10,810 bases of DNA, from positions 1 to 10,810 of the forward strand of contig PYCK01000009.1 in NCBI GenBank assembly GCA_009649835.1, in the 5' to 3' direction. The position numbers were made by a program, and so were the translations under genes. Source of the stretch: Candidatus Methanocomedens sp. (GTDB lineage: Archaea; Halobacteriota; Methanosarcinia; Methanosarcinales; Methanocomedenaceae). The stretch's first letter is position 1, and the number at the start of each line of letters is the position of its first letter. A model generated the notes under the pieces. The model was given only the letters and a program-made list of their open reading frames with translations, ran no database searches and was not told where the DNA came from. This document shows, piece by piece, positions 1 to 6,631 of the stretch.

Positions 1-393
1 GATCGATCAATTGGGGAGGGGGCAGCGGATAACATTGCATGGATAATAACGGATTCATCACCAGATAAATACTGGGTGTTGAGAAACGGGATTCACGTAG
101 TAAATCCCACTTCTTACAGCAGTGGAGTGGAGATCAAGGTTTCAATCGATACCACTGCGTTAGGTTTGTGGAACTATACCATTTATGCTAACGATAATAC
201 TGGCAGTGTATCAAGTGATCAGGTTAATATTACAGTTCAGGATACTTCATCACCAGTTATCAACAATCCTTCTGATCGATCAATTGGGGAGGGGGCAGCG
301 GATAACATTGCATGGATAATAACGGATTCATCACCAGATAAATACTGGGTATTGAGAAACGGGATTCAGGTAGTAGATCCCACTTCTTACAAT
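1..393 (+). repeat. Tandem 273-base coding repeat (91 residues), about 1.4 copies of the near-identical part
   Basis: The first 77 bases of the window recur identically at 274-350, and similarity continues to about 120/393 with a few substitutions. The period of 273 bases equals 91 codons, so the frame is kept. The rest of each unit (121-273 and 394-513) is still similar at the protein level but has diverged more. The window starts inside a copy, so more copies probably lie upstream. Confidence 0.9.
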
Positions 394-1596
394 AGTGGAG
401 AGGATATCATTGTTTCAATTGAGACCACTACGTTGGGGTTGTGGAACTATACCATCTTTGCCAGCGATTCTACTGGAAATGTTGCAAGTAATCAGGTTAA
501 TATCATAGTTAAGGATAATGTTCCACCTGCTCCAATCACAAACTTAACAGCAGTAGATACATCTAATGACAACGGCGGAAGCATTACATTAGCCTGGACA
601 ACAAGCACTGAATTAGATTTTGCATATTATAGAATCTATCGAAATACTACAGATTTTGATAATGTTTCTGGAATGAATTCGATCCATTCAATCAATCTAA
701 AATCTACGAAATCATGGAAAGATAGCAATGCGCAAACTGGAATTATATATTATTATGCCATTACGTCCAATGATAGTGAAGGTAATGAGAATAAAACCGT
801 AGAAACCGCATATGCCAAGTCTGTAGACAACATATTAAATGGTGGTAGCAGTAGCGGCGGAGGAAGCGGAGGCGGCGGTGGGACCTCAGGTGAAGCCTTT
901 GCGAACATAGTATGCACAGAGACAGACCGCCAGTTTGTAGGTAAGGACCTGAATGTAAAATACAACTTTAAGCTTAAAGGCAACTACGTTCAACACATCC
1001 AGTTCACAGGCCTGACAGGTGCTGGAAAAGTAGCTGCAAAAGTAGAGATACTTAACCATACCTCTACAATTGTTAAAAAAGACGCACCCAACATAGTATT
1101 CAAGAACCTGAATGTCTGGATTGGCAACATGGGCTATTTCTCCAACAACAACATAAAAGATCCAACCATCACGTTCATAGTAGATCGATCATGGGTCCGC
1201 GACAATGACATCATCCTGAACACAATCAGTTTTTACAGCTACAACGACCGCACACGTATATGGGAAAAGATGTCTACCCAGAAAATTGGTGAAGACTCCA
1301 CCAGCTATCTGTTCAAAGCCAGCCTACCCATTAGAGGAAGCCTGGGACCCATGGCGATATCAGGAAGGGAAGTAATAATTATCCCCACCAGCGAACCCAC
1401 AGCAGACCCGGGTGGACTTGGCATGATAACTACCCCCACCCAGAGTAATACAGAGCAGAACAGCCCTGAAATAACACCGACCACCATACCAGTCACATGG
1501 ACAGGAACATGGATGGCAAAGGTACCCGGATTCCAGTTATTGGCAGCATTGATTCCTTTGATAACATTATACTTTATTAGCAGGAGGCGGGATTAG
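1..1596 (+). CDS. Large surface protein, 3' part: Ig-like repeats, FN3, PGF-pre-PGF domain, PGF-CTERM anchor
   Basis: The reading frame is open from base 1, so the gene begins upstream; 531 residues are visible. In order they show: two copies of a 91-residue Ig/HYR-like repeat (residues about 1-80 and 81-172, with S-P-V-I-x-N-P, Y-W-V-L-R-N-G and L-G-L-W-N-Y-T-I motifs); a fibronectin type III-like domain (about 173-275, PAPITNLTA start, Y-Y-Y-A-I-T strand); a Gly/Ser linker (about 280-298); a PGF-pre-PGF domain (about 299-457); a Thr/Pro-rich stalk; and PGF at bases 1525-1533 followed by a hydrophobic helix and SRRRD. That tail matches the PGF-CTERM signal processed by archaeosortase A, so the protein is probably exported, trimmed and lipid-anchored at the cell surface. 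Many N-x-S/T sites suggest glycosylation. Its ligand is unknown. An adhesion or envelope role is inferred from the domains only. Confidence 0.9.
   Translation, partial: DRSIGEGAADNIAWIITDSSPDKYWVLRNGIHVVNPTSYSSGVEIKVSIDTTALGLWNYTIYANDNTGSVSSDQVNITVQDTSSPVINNPSDRSIGEGAADNIAWIITDSSPDKYWVLRNGIQVVDPTSYNSGEDIIVSIETTTLGLWNYTIFASDSTGNVASNQVNIIVKDNVPPAPITNLTAVDTSNDNGGSITLAWTTSTELDFAYYRIYRNTTDFDNVSGMNSIHSINLKSTKSWKDSNAQTGIIYYYAITSNDSEGNENKTVETAYAKSVDNILNGGSSSGGGSGGGGGTSGEAFANIVCTETDRQFVGKDLNVKYNFKLKGNYVQHIQFTGLTGAGKVAAKVEILNHTSTIVKKDAPNIVFKNLNVWIGNMGYFSNNNIKDPTITFIVDRSWVRDNDIILNTISFYSYNDRTRIWEKMSTQKIGEDSTSYLFKASLPIRGSLGPMAISGREVIIIPTSEPTADPGGLGMITTPTQSNTEQNSPEITPTTIPVTWTGTWMAKVPGFQLLAALIPLITLYFISRRRD
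1582..1588 (+). promoter_or_regulatory. Strong Shine-Dalgarno inside the end of the surface-protein gene
   Basis: AGGAGGC lies within the codons for the terminal Arg residues of the upstream gene, 8 bases before the ATG at 1597. It fixes the start of the next gene and, with the abutting TAG and ATG, implies translational coupling. Confidence 0.75.
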
Positions 1597-2616
1597 ATGT
1601 CTGAGGCTAATGCCGGGTTAGATGAGATCATGGCAAATCCGTCATTCAGAAAAGCGCTGCACATAATTGGAACTGTCGCTTCTGGTTATATTCTATTAAT
1701 GTTGACCTTATTCATTCTTGATACCACCCATCTGGGAACCGCATGGCTTGAGACAAACCAGGACACCGGTTTTTTTATCATAATCCTGGTACTTATTTCT
1801 CTACTTTTTTTAATGGATCATGCCATCAGTTACGCACGCCGCTATTATGGTGAAGAAAAGAATTCAATTATCGATGTTGGACTAACAGTTGCCATATCAA
1901 ATATTGAAAAATATGAAAGTAAATCACCTGAAACATTTAAACCACTGATACAAAAGATATTGACATTATCATCCACGAAAGAAAAGAAACCGCCTGAAAT
2001 AGTAGAGCCAGTAAAACAAAAACCCGTTGAAATACAAGCACCCACTAAAACAGTCTCATCCACTGATCAACAACCAATTCCAGCATCAATAAAAGTCGAA
2101 TCCAATAAACCTTCTTCATTGGAAGATATGATTCAATCCAAAGAACCCTCTGAACCAAAACCTGGGATTAATGACGATTCAAATGTAATATTTTCAGACA
2201 CAGTCCCAATTTTAGTGATGAAGGGGAAAAGGATAATCAAAGCCTTTGAAGCAAATCATAGTATCACTGTCATAGACTTTAAATCAAAGGTCACACAAAA
2301 AAATGTAAAGCTCACTGTTGAATCCTTAAATGCCCCATCCCAGGAGGCAAAACCCATCAAAAATGAGTTGGTATATGAATACAATAATATCCATATCAAC
2401 CTTGAGAATGAATATATTGAGAAAGCCGTAGTTAGATTCAAAGTAAGGCGGGATTGGATCCTCAAGAATAATATCAACATAATGCAGTTACAACAGTACA
2501 TTCATGACGATTGGACCGTTTTGCCTACCGAGGTAATTGGTCAGGATGCAAGGTACCTGTTTTTTGAAGTATATGCTCCGTCATTCTCTCTTCCCTTTGC
2601 TATTGTGGGAATCTGA
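1597..2616 (+). CDS. Two-helix membrane protein with a C-terminal PGF-pre-PGF-like domain
   Basis: A 339-residue protein whose ATG immediately follows the TAG of the surface-protein gene. Two hydrophobic helices (about 21-41 and 58-78) are joined by a short loop. They are followed by an acidic/basic segment, a Pro/Lys/Glu-rich linker (about 125-193), and a domain covering roughly the last 145 residues. That domain aligns with the PGF-pre-PGF domain of the upstream protein: V-x-x-x-W-I-x-x-N-x-I, then a Trp-containing strand, then the pattern I-G-x-D-x-x-Y-L-F. Positive residues before helix 1 (FRK) and after helix 2 (ARRYY) suggest that both ends face the cytoplasm, so the domain would be inside rather than outside the cell. 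Topology is inferred by the positive-inside rule. The two products may work together at the envelope, but the function is unknown. Confidence 0.85.
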   Translation: MSEANAGLDEIMANPSFRKALHIIGTVASGYILLMLTLFILDTTHLGTAWLETNQDTGFFIIILVLISLLFLMDHAISYARRYYGEEKNSIIDVGLTVAISNIEKYESKSPETFKPLIQKILTLSSTKEKKPPEIVEPVKQKPVEIQAPTKTVSSTDQQPIPASIKVESNKPSSLEDMIQSKEPSEPKPGINDDSNVIFSDTVPILVMKGKRIIKAFEANHSITVIDFKSKVTQKNVKLTVESLNAPSQEAKPIKNELVYEYNNIHINLENEYIEKAVVRFKVRRDWILKNNINIMQLQQYIHDDWTVLPTEVIGQDARYLFFEVYAPSFSLPFAIVGI

Positions 2617-3901
2617 ACAGGTCACTGATATTGTTGAAAATATTTTGCAGGGTATCAGTGGGGTCTATCCCTGTCACGTTCACTATCACTATAACCCCTA
2701 TGATCGTACCCAGCACGCTTCCCAGATTTGCAAGTGCAGCCACCAAAAGCACGCGGAACAACCTATTATCAAGCATGTCATGAACGGTTTCAGCATCCAT
2801 TATCGACCTGAAATCGTCTGTGGTGGGTGTACGCTGTTTTGCTTCCATCAGTCCGGCAAACCAACCCGCAGCCATCATAGGGTTGAGGGATGTGAGCCAT
2901 GCCACCAGAAAAGCTGTAGCAATGGATTTGGGGTGACCCCTGGCCAGGGCAGCACCGGCAGCGCTTAAGACGCCGTTGATAATAAACCAGTAACCCATAG
3001 CTACCAATAGCATATAAGGAGATATGGCACCTTTTATTATGCCGAGAATGACTAAAAGGAATGTGGCAAAGGCAAGGGCAACAAAGGTCAGCCCTAATAC
3101 CTTTGTGATGCTGAATCTCTTTTTAGGTACATCTAGCAGTTGTTCCAGTGGTGGTAAGGTATCAGGATGTTCAAGATATCTTTTTATACCTTCCCTGTGC
3201 CCTGCACCCACTACTGCCACCACACGGCTGGACTTTGCAGCATTCAGTAAGTTTGCTGAAATATATGCATCTCTTTCATCTATAAATACCCTGGCAGCCG
3301 AGGGTGCAAACTTCCGTAATTCCTCGATCAGCTGGGTTACAACATCTTCTTCGGTAACAGATTCAATATCGAGTTCTTCACCCTTGAACCCCAGGGCTGC
3401 AGTAAGCATAGCCCCGGTCATCTTGAGTTTTTCCCAGATGCTCATGCTGTGCCAGAACCGCTGAAGTGTTATCTGGATATCCCTGTCCACAAGTACGATA
3501 CGTGCGCCCGTGGATTCGGCTTTCTTTATGGCCTGCAGCATTTCGGCCCCGGGGTCGACGCCCAGATCATCACCGATCTTCTTCTGGACATATGCCATAA
3601 GCCAGTGAACCAGGAAATAATATGGTTTCCCGCCGCTGAGAATATCCTTAGCTGATATCTTTTTAGTTTCTACCTTTTCAGTCAGCGCCTGGTACCGGGC
3701 AGGACATAGTTCAACAGCCACTACATCAGGACGCTCACGGTCTATGGTTTCCTCTACCTCTGCCACGCTTTTATCAGATACATGGGCCGTGCCTACTATG
3801 ATTATATTTTCTGCCGGGTTGTCAGAAACAGGTCTGTCAACGGTATCAGAAGATATGTTGATAGAGTAATTGATAGTGTAATCATTTTCGTCTTGATTCA
3901 T
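2600..3901 (-). CDS. TraB/PrgY family membrane protein
   Basis: A 433-residue protein of the TraB/PrgY (pheromone-shutdown) family, related to the Tiki/EreA/ChaN metal-dependent superfamily. The soluble half carries the conserved GTAHVS motif (37-42, first GxxH), VELCPARY (63-70), DRD (139-141), D-E-R-D (208-211) and the second GxxH, GAGH (232-235). The C-terminal half has about four membrane segments (near 268-289, 295-320, 326-351 and 384-409), typical of archaeal members. The ATG at 3901 is preceded by GGTGA at a good distance, supporting this start; the first 30 residues before the core are Asn/Asp-rich and may be poorly conserved. The substrate in archaea is not established. Its 3' end overlaps the convergent membrane-protein gene by 17 bases. 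Confidence 0.9.
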   Translation of the reverse strand: MNQDENDYTINYSINISSDTVDRPVSDNPAENIIIVGTAHVSDKSVAEVEETIDRERPDVVAVELCPARYQALTEKVETKKISAKDILSGGKPYYFLVHWLMAYVQKKIGDDLGVDPGAEMLQAIKKAESTGARIVLVDRDIQITLQRFWHSMSIWEKLKMTGAMLTAALGFKGEELDIESVTEEDVVTQLIEELRKFAPSAARVFIDERDAYISANLLNAAKSSRVVAVVGAGHREGIKRYLEHPDTLPPLEQLLDVPKKRFSITKVLGLTFVALAFATFLLVILGIIKGAISPYMLLVAMGYWFIINGVLSAAGAALARGHPKSIATAFLVAWLTSLNPMMAAGWFAGLMEAKQRTPTTDDFRSIMDAETVHDMLDNRLFRVLLVAALANLGSVLGTIIGVIVIVNVTGIDPTDTLQNIFNNISDLFRFPQ

Positions 3902-4101
3902 TACTTCACCGATAATATCAGGATTCCTACTAGAATATAAGGAAGATATTAATTATACTGCAGATACATATACTTTCCATCGTTTAAGTTGAATCTCTAT
4001 CGCTTGTTAGATTTATCTGGCTAAAAGTGGTTTATACATCCACATATATTAAAAAAGTATATATCTCGTTAAGTTTAACACATACCAAAAGAGGGATAAT
4101 C
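3902..4101. promoter_or_regulatory. Divergent promoter region, TraB gene / PRC-barrel gene
   Basis: 200 AT-rich bases lie between two outward-facing genes. For the plus strand there are three TATA-like stretches: 4031-4037 (TTTATAC), 4042-4050 (ACATATATT) and 4057-4065 (GTATATATC). The second has the most plausible spacing for a short leader before the ATG at 4102. GTTAA-GT-TTAAC at 4068-4079 is a small palindrome between these boxes and the Shine-Dalgarno. On the minus strand, AT-rich boxes around 3938-3975 could serve the TraB gene. Which box is used cannot be decided from sequence alone. Confidence 0.5.
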
Positions 4102-4377
4102 ATGCGCGCGGAAATATCTACATTGTTCGGATTAAACGTTTACACTGATAAAGGCGTTTATATTGGTAAAGTCAATGATGTCATCCTCGATCCCAATGAA
4201 TCCAAGATAACGGGATTGGCAGTGAGAAAAATAAATGATAAGTTGTTCAATGTTGAAGGCAATAAGGGCATAATCCTGCCTTACCGCTGGGTAATTGCAG
4301 TAGCTGATGTTATTCTTATAAAACAGATGGTTCACAGGTTAAAGAAGTCCGAAGAGGAAGAAGAAGAATCTGATTAA
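4102..4377 (+). CDS. PRC-barrel domain protein
   Basis: A 91-residue protein that is essentially one PRC-barrel: M-R-A-E-I-S-T-L-F-G-L-x-V-Y-T-D-K-G-x-Y-I-G-K-V-x-D-V-I-L-D, then the L-P-Y-R-W-V strand, ending in an acidic tail of six Glu residues and SD. Small PRC-barrel proteins of this form are common in methanogens. They are thought to bind other proteins or RNA, and the partner here is unknown. The ATG at 4102 is chosen over the in-frame GTG at 4027 because GAGGGAT (4091-4097) sits just upstream of it, the family pattern starts there, and the extra 25 residues would span the promoter. Its TAA shares a base with the ATG of thg1, so the two are co-translated. Confidence 0.88.
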   Translation: MRAEISTLFGLNVYTDKGVYIGKVNDVILDPNESKITGLAVRKINDKLFNVEGNKGIILPYRWVIAVADVILIKQMVHRLKKSEEEEEESD

Positions 4378-5120
4378 TGCTTTTTAATGCCAGGATGAAG
4401 GACTGTGAGATTTTCTCGCAACTAAAGGTTCCGGACACGGCTATTGTAAGAGTCGATGGGAGAAGGTTTGGAAAGGTCCTTCGCAAATTACAGTTCAGTA
4501 AGCCATTTGATATTCGTTTCGCTAATGGAATGGTTGAATCCATTGAACTCTTTTTTAGTAAAAGTGGGATCAATCCCGTGTTAGCATATTTATTTTCTGA
4601 TGAGGTCAGCCTGCTTTTTATAGGGGACCTGCCGTTCAATGGCAGGCTGGAGAAGATCGATTCTGTTATTCCCAGCTTTATTTCTTCAGCACTTGCTTTG
4701 AACCTGGGCAGTCCAGATCCTATGTCTTTTGACTCAAGGGTTTGCGTAATAGATTCCAAAGATATAATTGAGTACCTGACCTGGCGTCAGGAGGAATGCT
4801 GGCGCAACCTGGTGAGTTCATATGCTTTTTACCTTTTAAGGGATGATGGTTTTTCAGCTAAACAGGCCGCAGAAAGGTTGAAAGGCCTGAAATCCGATGA
4901 CTTGCATGAACTTGCCTGGGGTTATGGTATAAACTTATCAGAAACTCCTGCATGGCAGCGCAGAGGTATATTGGTCTATAAACAGAAGTTTGAAAAGGAT
5001 GGTCAAAATCCGTTAACAGGAGAAAAAACAAAGGCCATGAGAACCCGGATAGTCAAGGATTGGGAGCCTCCTATATTCAAGACAGAAGAAGGGGCCCGGA
5101 TGATAGAGAGTATCCTCTAA
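4377..5120 (+). CDS. thg1: tRNA-His guanylyltransferase (Thg1-like)
   Basis: A 247-residue Thg1/TLP-family enzyme. These are reverse polymerases that add nucleotides 3'-to-5' to the 5' end of tRNA: G-1 of tRNA-His in eukaryotes, and 5'-end repair or templated addition in many archaea. Visible motifs are R-V-D-G-R-R-F (25-31, metal-binding Asp27), F-S-D-E-V-S-L-L-F (73-81, metal-binding Asp75), F-D-S-R-V (near 120), Y-L-T-W-R-Q-E-E-C-W-R-N (near 135) and a C-terminal P-x-W-Q-R-R-G-I-L-V-Y-K stretch. The length is normal for the family. The ATG overlaps the PRC-barrel stop (TAATG) and has only a weak GA-rich upstream sequence, so reinitiation is likely. Met7 is an alternative start. The frame contains no internal TAG, unlike the pyrrolysine-containing version known from some Methanosarcina. 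Whether it acts on tRNA-His specifically cannot be told from the sequence. Confidence 0.93.
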   Translation: MLFNARMKDCEIFSQLKVPDTAIVRVDGRRFGKVLRKLQFSKPFDIRFANGMVESIELFFSKSGINPVLAYLFSDEVSLLFIGDLPFNGRLEKIDSVIPSFISSALALNLGSPDPMSFDSRVCVIDSKDIIEYLTWRQEECWRNLVSSYAFYLLRDDGFSAKQAAERLKGLKSDDLHELAWGYGINLSETPAWQRRGILVYKQKFEKDGQNPLTGEKTKAMRTRIVKDWEPPIFKTEEGARMIESIL

Positions 5121-5121
5121 T

Positions 5122-5325
5122 TTATCGTTTGCGCATGGATTGCACAATTTGCATTATATGAATGTTACTTTCCTGGATCAATGCACCACTGCTGTAATGT
5201 TCGCAATAGATGTATTCTTCCGGATTTTCACATTTATCATAACACTTATCAATATGCTCATCCCTGCCCGACATTATTGCATTGCAACCTGTTTGAATGC
5301 GAGGGCATTTTATTGGTAATAACAA
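5122..5325 (-). CDS. Possible small cysteine-rich protein
   Basis: A 67-residue frame starting at TTG, with AGAGGA (minus strand, 5332-5337) six bases upstream, which is good Shine-Dalgarno spacing. Five cysteines occur as C-x6-C, then C-x3-C, then C (residues 7, 14, 28, 32 and 41), with several nearby His and acidic residues, so it could bind a metal such as zinc. I do not recognise a family. It lies on the opposite strand to its neighbours, one base from the thg1 stop, and occupies otherwise empty sequence, so it is not a shadow of a larger gene. The uncommon TTG start and small size keep confidence moderate. Confidence 0.6.
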   Translation of the reverse strand: MLLPIKCPRIQTGCNAIMSGRDEHIDKCYDKCENPEEYIYCEHYSSGALIQESNIHIMQIVQSMRKR

Positions 5326-5614
5326 ATGGATTCCTCTTTTATTTTTGATCAGATTATAGGTACAGAATGATAATAATGTTATCGAGTATTAGATGATATA
5401 ATTAACGCCTCAGATAAAAAAATCATTTTCCAATTATTTTAGTGGACCAATTGACAGTGATTTGCATCTATTTCGATTAGTGGCGAATTAATGTTAACTG
5501 CTGTAGAAAAATCCAAAATTTCGGCGGTTTATAATTCCCATTACCCGGAATATTAAACGAACATAAACTATTAAATCAACCTAATCCATTAATCCTGCAC
5601 TGAGGTAAACAATT
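5326..5614. promoter_or_regulatory. Divergent intergenic region upstream of the cyclophilin gene
   Basis: 289 AT-rich bases without a convincing gene. For the plus strand, TTTATAAT at 5528-5535 is the best TATA-like box. It overlaps a small hairpin (ATTCC 5534-5538 with GGAAT 5547-5551), and GAGGT at 5602-5606 is the Shine-Dalgarno for the ATG at 5615. For the minus strand, a TATAAT-like box near 5350-5360 could serve the small cysteine-rich gene. No other strong structure was seen. Confidence 0.45.
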
Positions 5615-6040
5615 ATGAAAAAAGCAATAATTGAAACAGATAAAGGCGATATTGTACTGGAACTGTTCGAAAATGACGCCCCCAACACAGTGGCGAATTT
5701 TGTCAAACTGATAAACAAGGGATACTATAACGGGCTCAAATTCCACAGGGTCATCCCGAATTTCATGATACAGGGCGGCTGTCCCGTAGGTAACGGCACA
5801 GGTGGGCCTGGATATGCCATAAAATGCGAGATAAATCCCAAAAAACACACTACAGGCACACTCTCTATGGCCCATGCCGGAAAGGATACAGGCGGCAGCC
5901 AGTTCTTTATCACCCACTCGCCCCAGCCACATCTTGACGGTGTGCATACTGTATTCGGCCAGGTGATCGAAGGTATGGATGTGGTGAATGCTATACGCCA
6001 GGGCGACGTGATGAAACAGGTCAAGGTTGTTGAAGAGTAG
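5615..6040 (+). CDS. Peptidyl-prolyl cis-trans isomerase, cyclophilin type
   Basis: A complete 141-residue single-domain cyclophilin that catalyses proline cis-trans isomerisation during protein folding. No signal peptide is visible, so it should be cytoplasmic. The active-site signature F-H-R-V-I-P-N-F-M-I-Q-G-G is at residues 43-55, giving the catalytic Arg45 plus Phe50 and Gln53. L-S-M-A-H-A-G, T-G-G-S-Q-F-F-I-T and H-L-D-G-V-H-T-V-F-G follow. The position of human cyclophilin A Trp121 is His here, a common prokaryotic variant that usually implies weak cyclosporin binding. The start is supported by GAGGT eight bases upstream. It appears to be transcribed alone: non-coding regions of nearly 290 bases lie on both sides. 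Confidence 0.95.
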   Translation: MKKAIIETDKGDIVLELFENDAPNTVANFVKLINKGYYNGLKFHRVIPNFMIQGGCPVGNGTGGPGYAIKCEINPKKHTTGTLSMAHAGKDTGGSQFFITHSPQPHLDGVHTVFGQVIEGMDVVNAIRQGDVMKQVKVVEE

Positions 6041-6096
6041 GCAGGACCTTTCCTGTGAGCTCCCTGTAAGCTATAAGAGATCTTTCACATTAAGAT

Positions 6097-6133
6097 AAAG
6101 TGGATATTATAGTCACACTATGATATCCACTTT
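6097..6133. repeat. Near-perfect hairpin, 17-bp stem and 3-base loop
   Basis: AAAGTGGATATTATAGT (6097-6113) pairs with ACTATGATATCCACTTT (6117-6133) across the loop CAC, with one T-G mismatch or wobble. It lies 57 bases after the cyclophilin stop. The T-rich stretch comes later (about 6171-6180), so it is not a classic terminator. It could be a transcript-end stabiliser, an operator or a remnant of a mobile palindrome. Confidence 0.85.
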
Positions 6134-6237
6134 GCAAAATGTGCAACGGACAGTGCCGTAAGATGGTATCCTTTTTATTTTGGAAAATCGCATATACTGT
6201 TACAAATTTTTTACACGCTGTGAGGAATAAAGACTAA

Positions 6238-6252
6238 CTGATTACTAATCAG
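6238..6252. promoter_or_regulatory. Perfect 15-base palindrome (candidate operator)
   Basis: CTGATTA-C-TAATCAG has 7-base arms around a central C. It lies about 78 bases before the ATG at 6330, between a TATA-like CATATACTG (near 6191) and the tandem repeats that follow. Its position fits a protein-binding site or a leader hairpin for the downstream two-gene unit. No binding protein can be named. Confidence 0.5.
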
Positions 6253-6291
6253 AAGTAGGAGTATTCGGAAGTAAGGGTATTCGGAAGTATT
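6252..6291 (+). repeat. 16-base tandem repeat, about 2.5 copies
   Basis: GAAGTAGGAGTATTCG (6252-6267) and GAAGTAAGGGTATTCG (6268-6283) match at 14 of 16 positions, and a third, degraded copy begins GAAGTATTG at 6284. The array lies in the leader of the 6330 gene, directly after the palindrome. Confidence 0.8.
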
Positions 6292-6329
6292 GAATATGAA
6301 GAGTATATTATTAATAATGAGGAATAACT

Positions 6330-6620
6330 ATGGAATACGATATCAAGGTGCATACATGGTGGGAGCACAGGATAAGGAAAATAACCATAAGCTCGGGAGA
6401 GAATAAACTGGGTATATGGTTTGCACATTTCGGGGAATTAGATCTCGAAGATAAAAAGACCCAGAATATCTTTGCCGGGATCATGCAGGGTATTTTTGGC
6501 GAACCTGTTGAAACACCTTCTGTTCATTTAAGCGTTATTAAGAAAAATAAGAAATATTCAAGAAGAGTACACAATACTCAAGAGTTGATGGACAGCTTTA
6601 AGCAAGCATTTGGAACATGA
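6330..6620 (+). CDS. Unrecognised 96-residue protein
   Basis: I do not recognise this family. The protein is soluble with no membrane segment, is Lys/Arg-rich in its C-terminal half, and has aromatic pairs near the start (TWWEHRIRK, then IWFAHFGELDLEDKK). The pattern of alternating strands followed by a C-terminal helix suggests a small alpha/beta fold. The start is well supported: TGAGGAAT ends six bases before the ATG. Its TGA overlaps a possible ATG of the next frame (ATGA at 6617-6620), and the preferred start of the DUF166 gene lies only 11 bases beyond, so both genes are probably on one transcript and may share a process. Normal coding character and strong spacing support a real gene. 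Confidence 0.75.
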   Translation: MEYDIKVHTWWEHRIRKITISSGENKLGIWFAHFGELDLEDKKTQNIFAGIMQGIFGEPVETPSVHLSVIKKNKKYSRRVHNTQELMDSFKQAFGT

Positions 6621-6621
6621 C

Positions 6622-6627
6622 AGAGGG
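6622..6627 (+). promoter_or_regulatory. Shine-Dalgarno deciding the DUF166 start
   Basis: AGAGGG lies four bases before the ATG at 6632. The alternative ATG at 6617 has no such sequence upstream, so 6632 is preferred. Confidence 0.55.
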
Positions 6628-6631
6628 ATAT

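Noticed and set aside
753..983. Minus-strand proline/leucine-rich frame
   Set aside because: It is the antisense of the Gly/Ser linker and FN3 part of the surface protein; the proline run mirrors glycine codons.
2537..2968. Plus-strand frame of 143 residues
   Set aside because: It lies across the end of the two-helix membrane-protein gene and over the membrane region of the TraB gene on the other strand, has odd Cys/His-rich composition, and resembles no family.
4027..4101. GTG start extending the PRC-barrel protein by 25 residues
   Set aside because: The extension translates the TATA-like promoter stretch, and a clear Shine-Dalgarno lies before the ATG at 4102.
5338..5614. tRNA or other structured RNA gene
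   Set aside because: No cloverleaf or B-box-like sequence was found; only one weak hairpin is visible.
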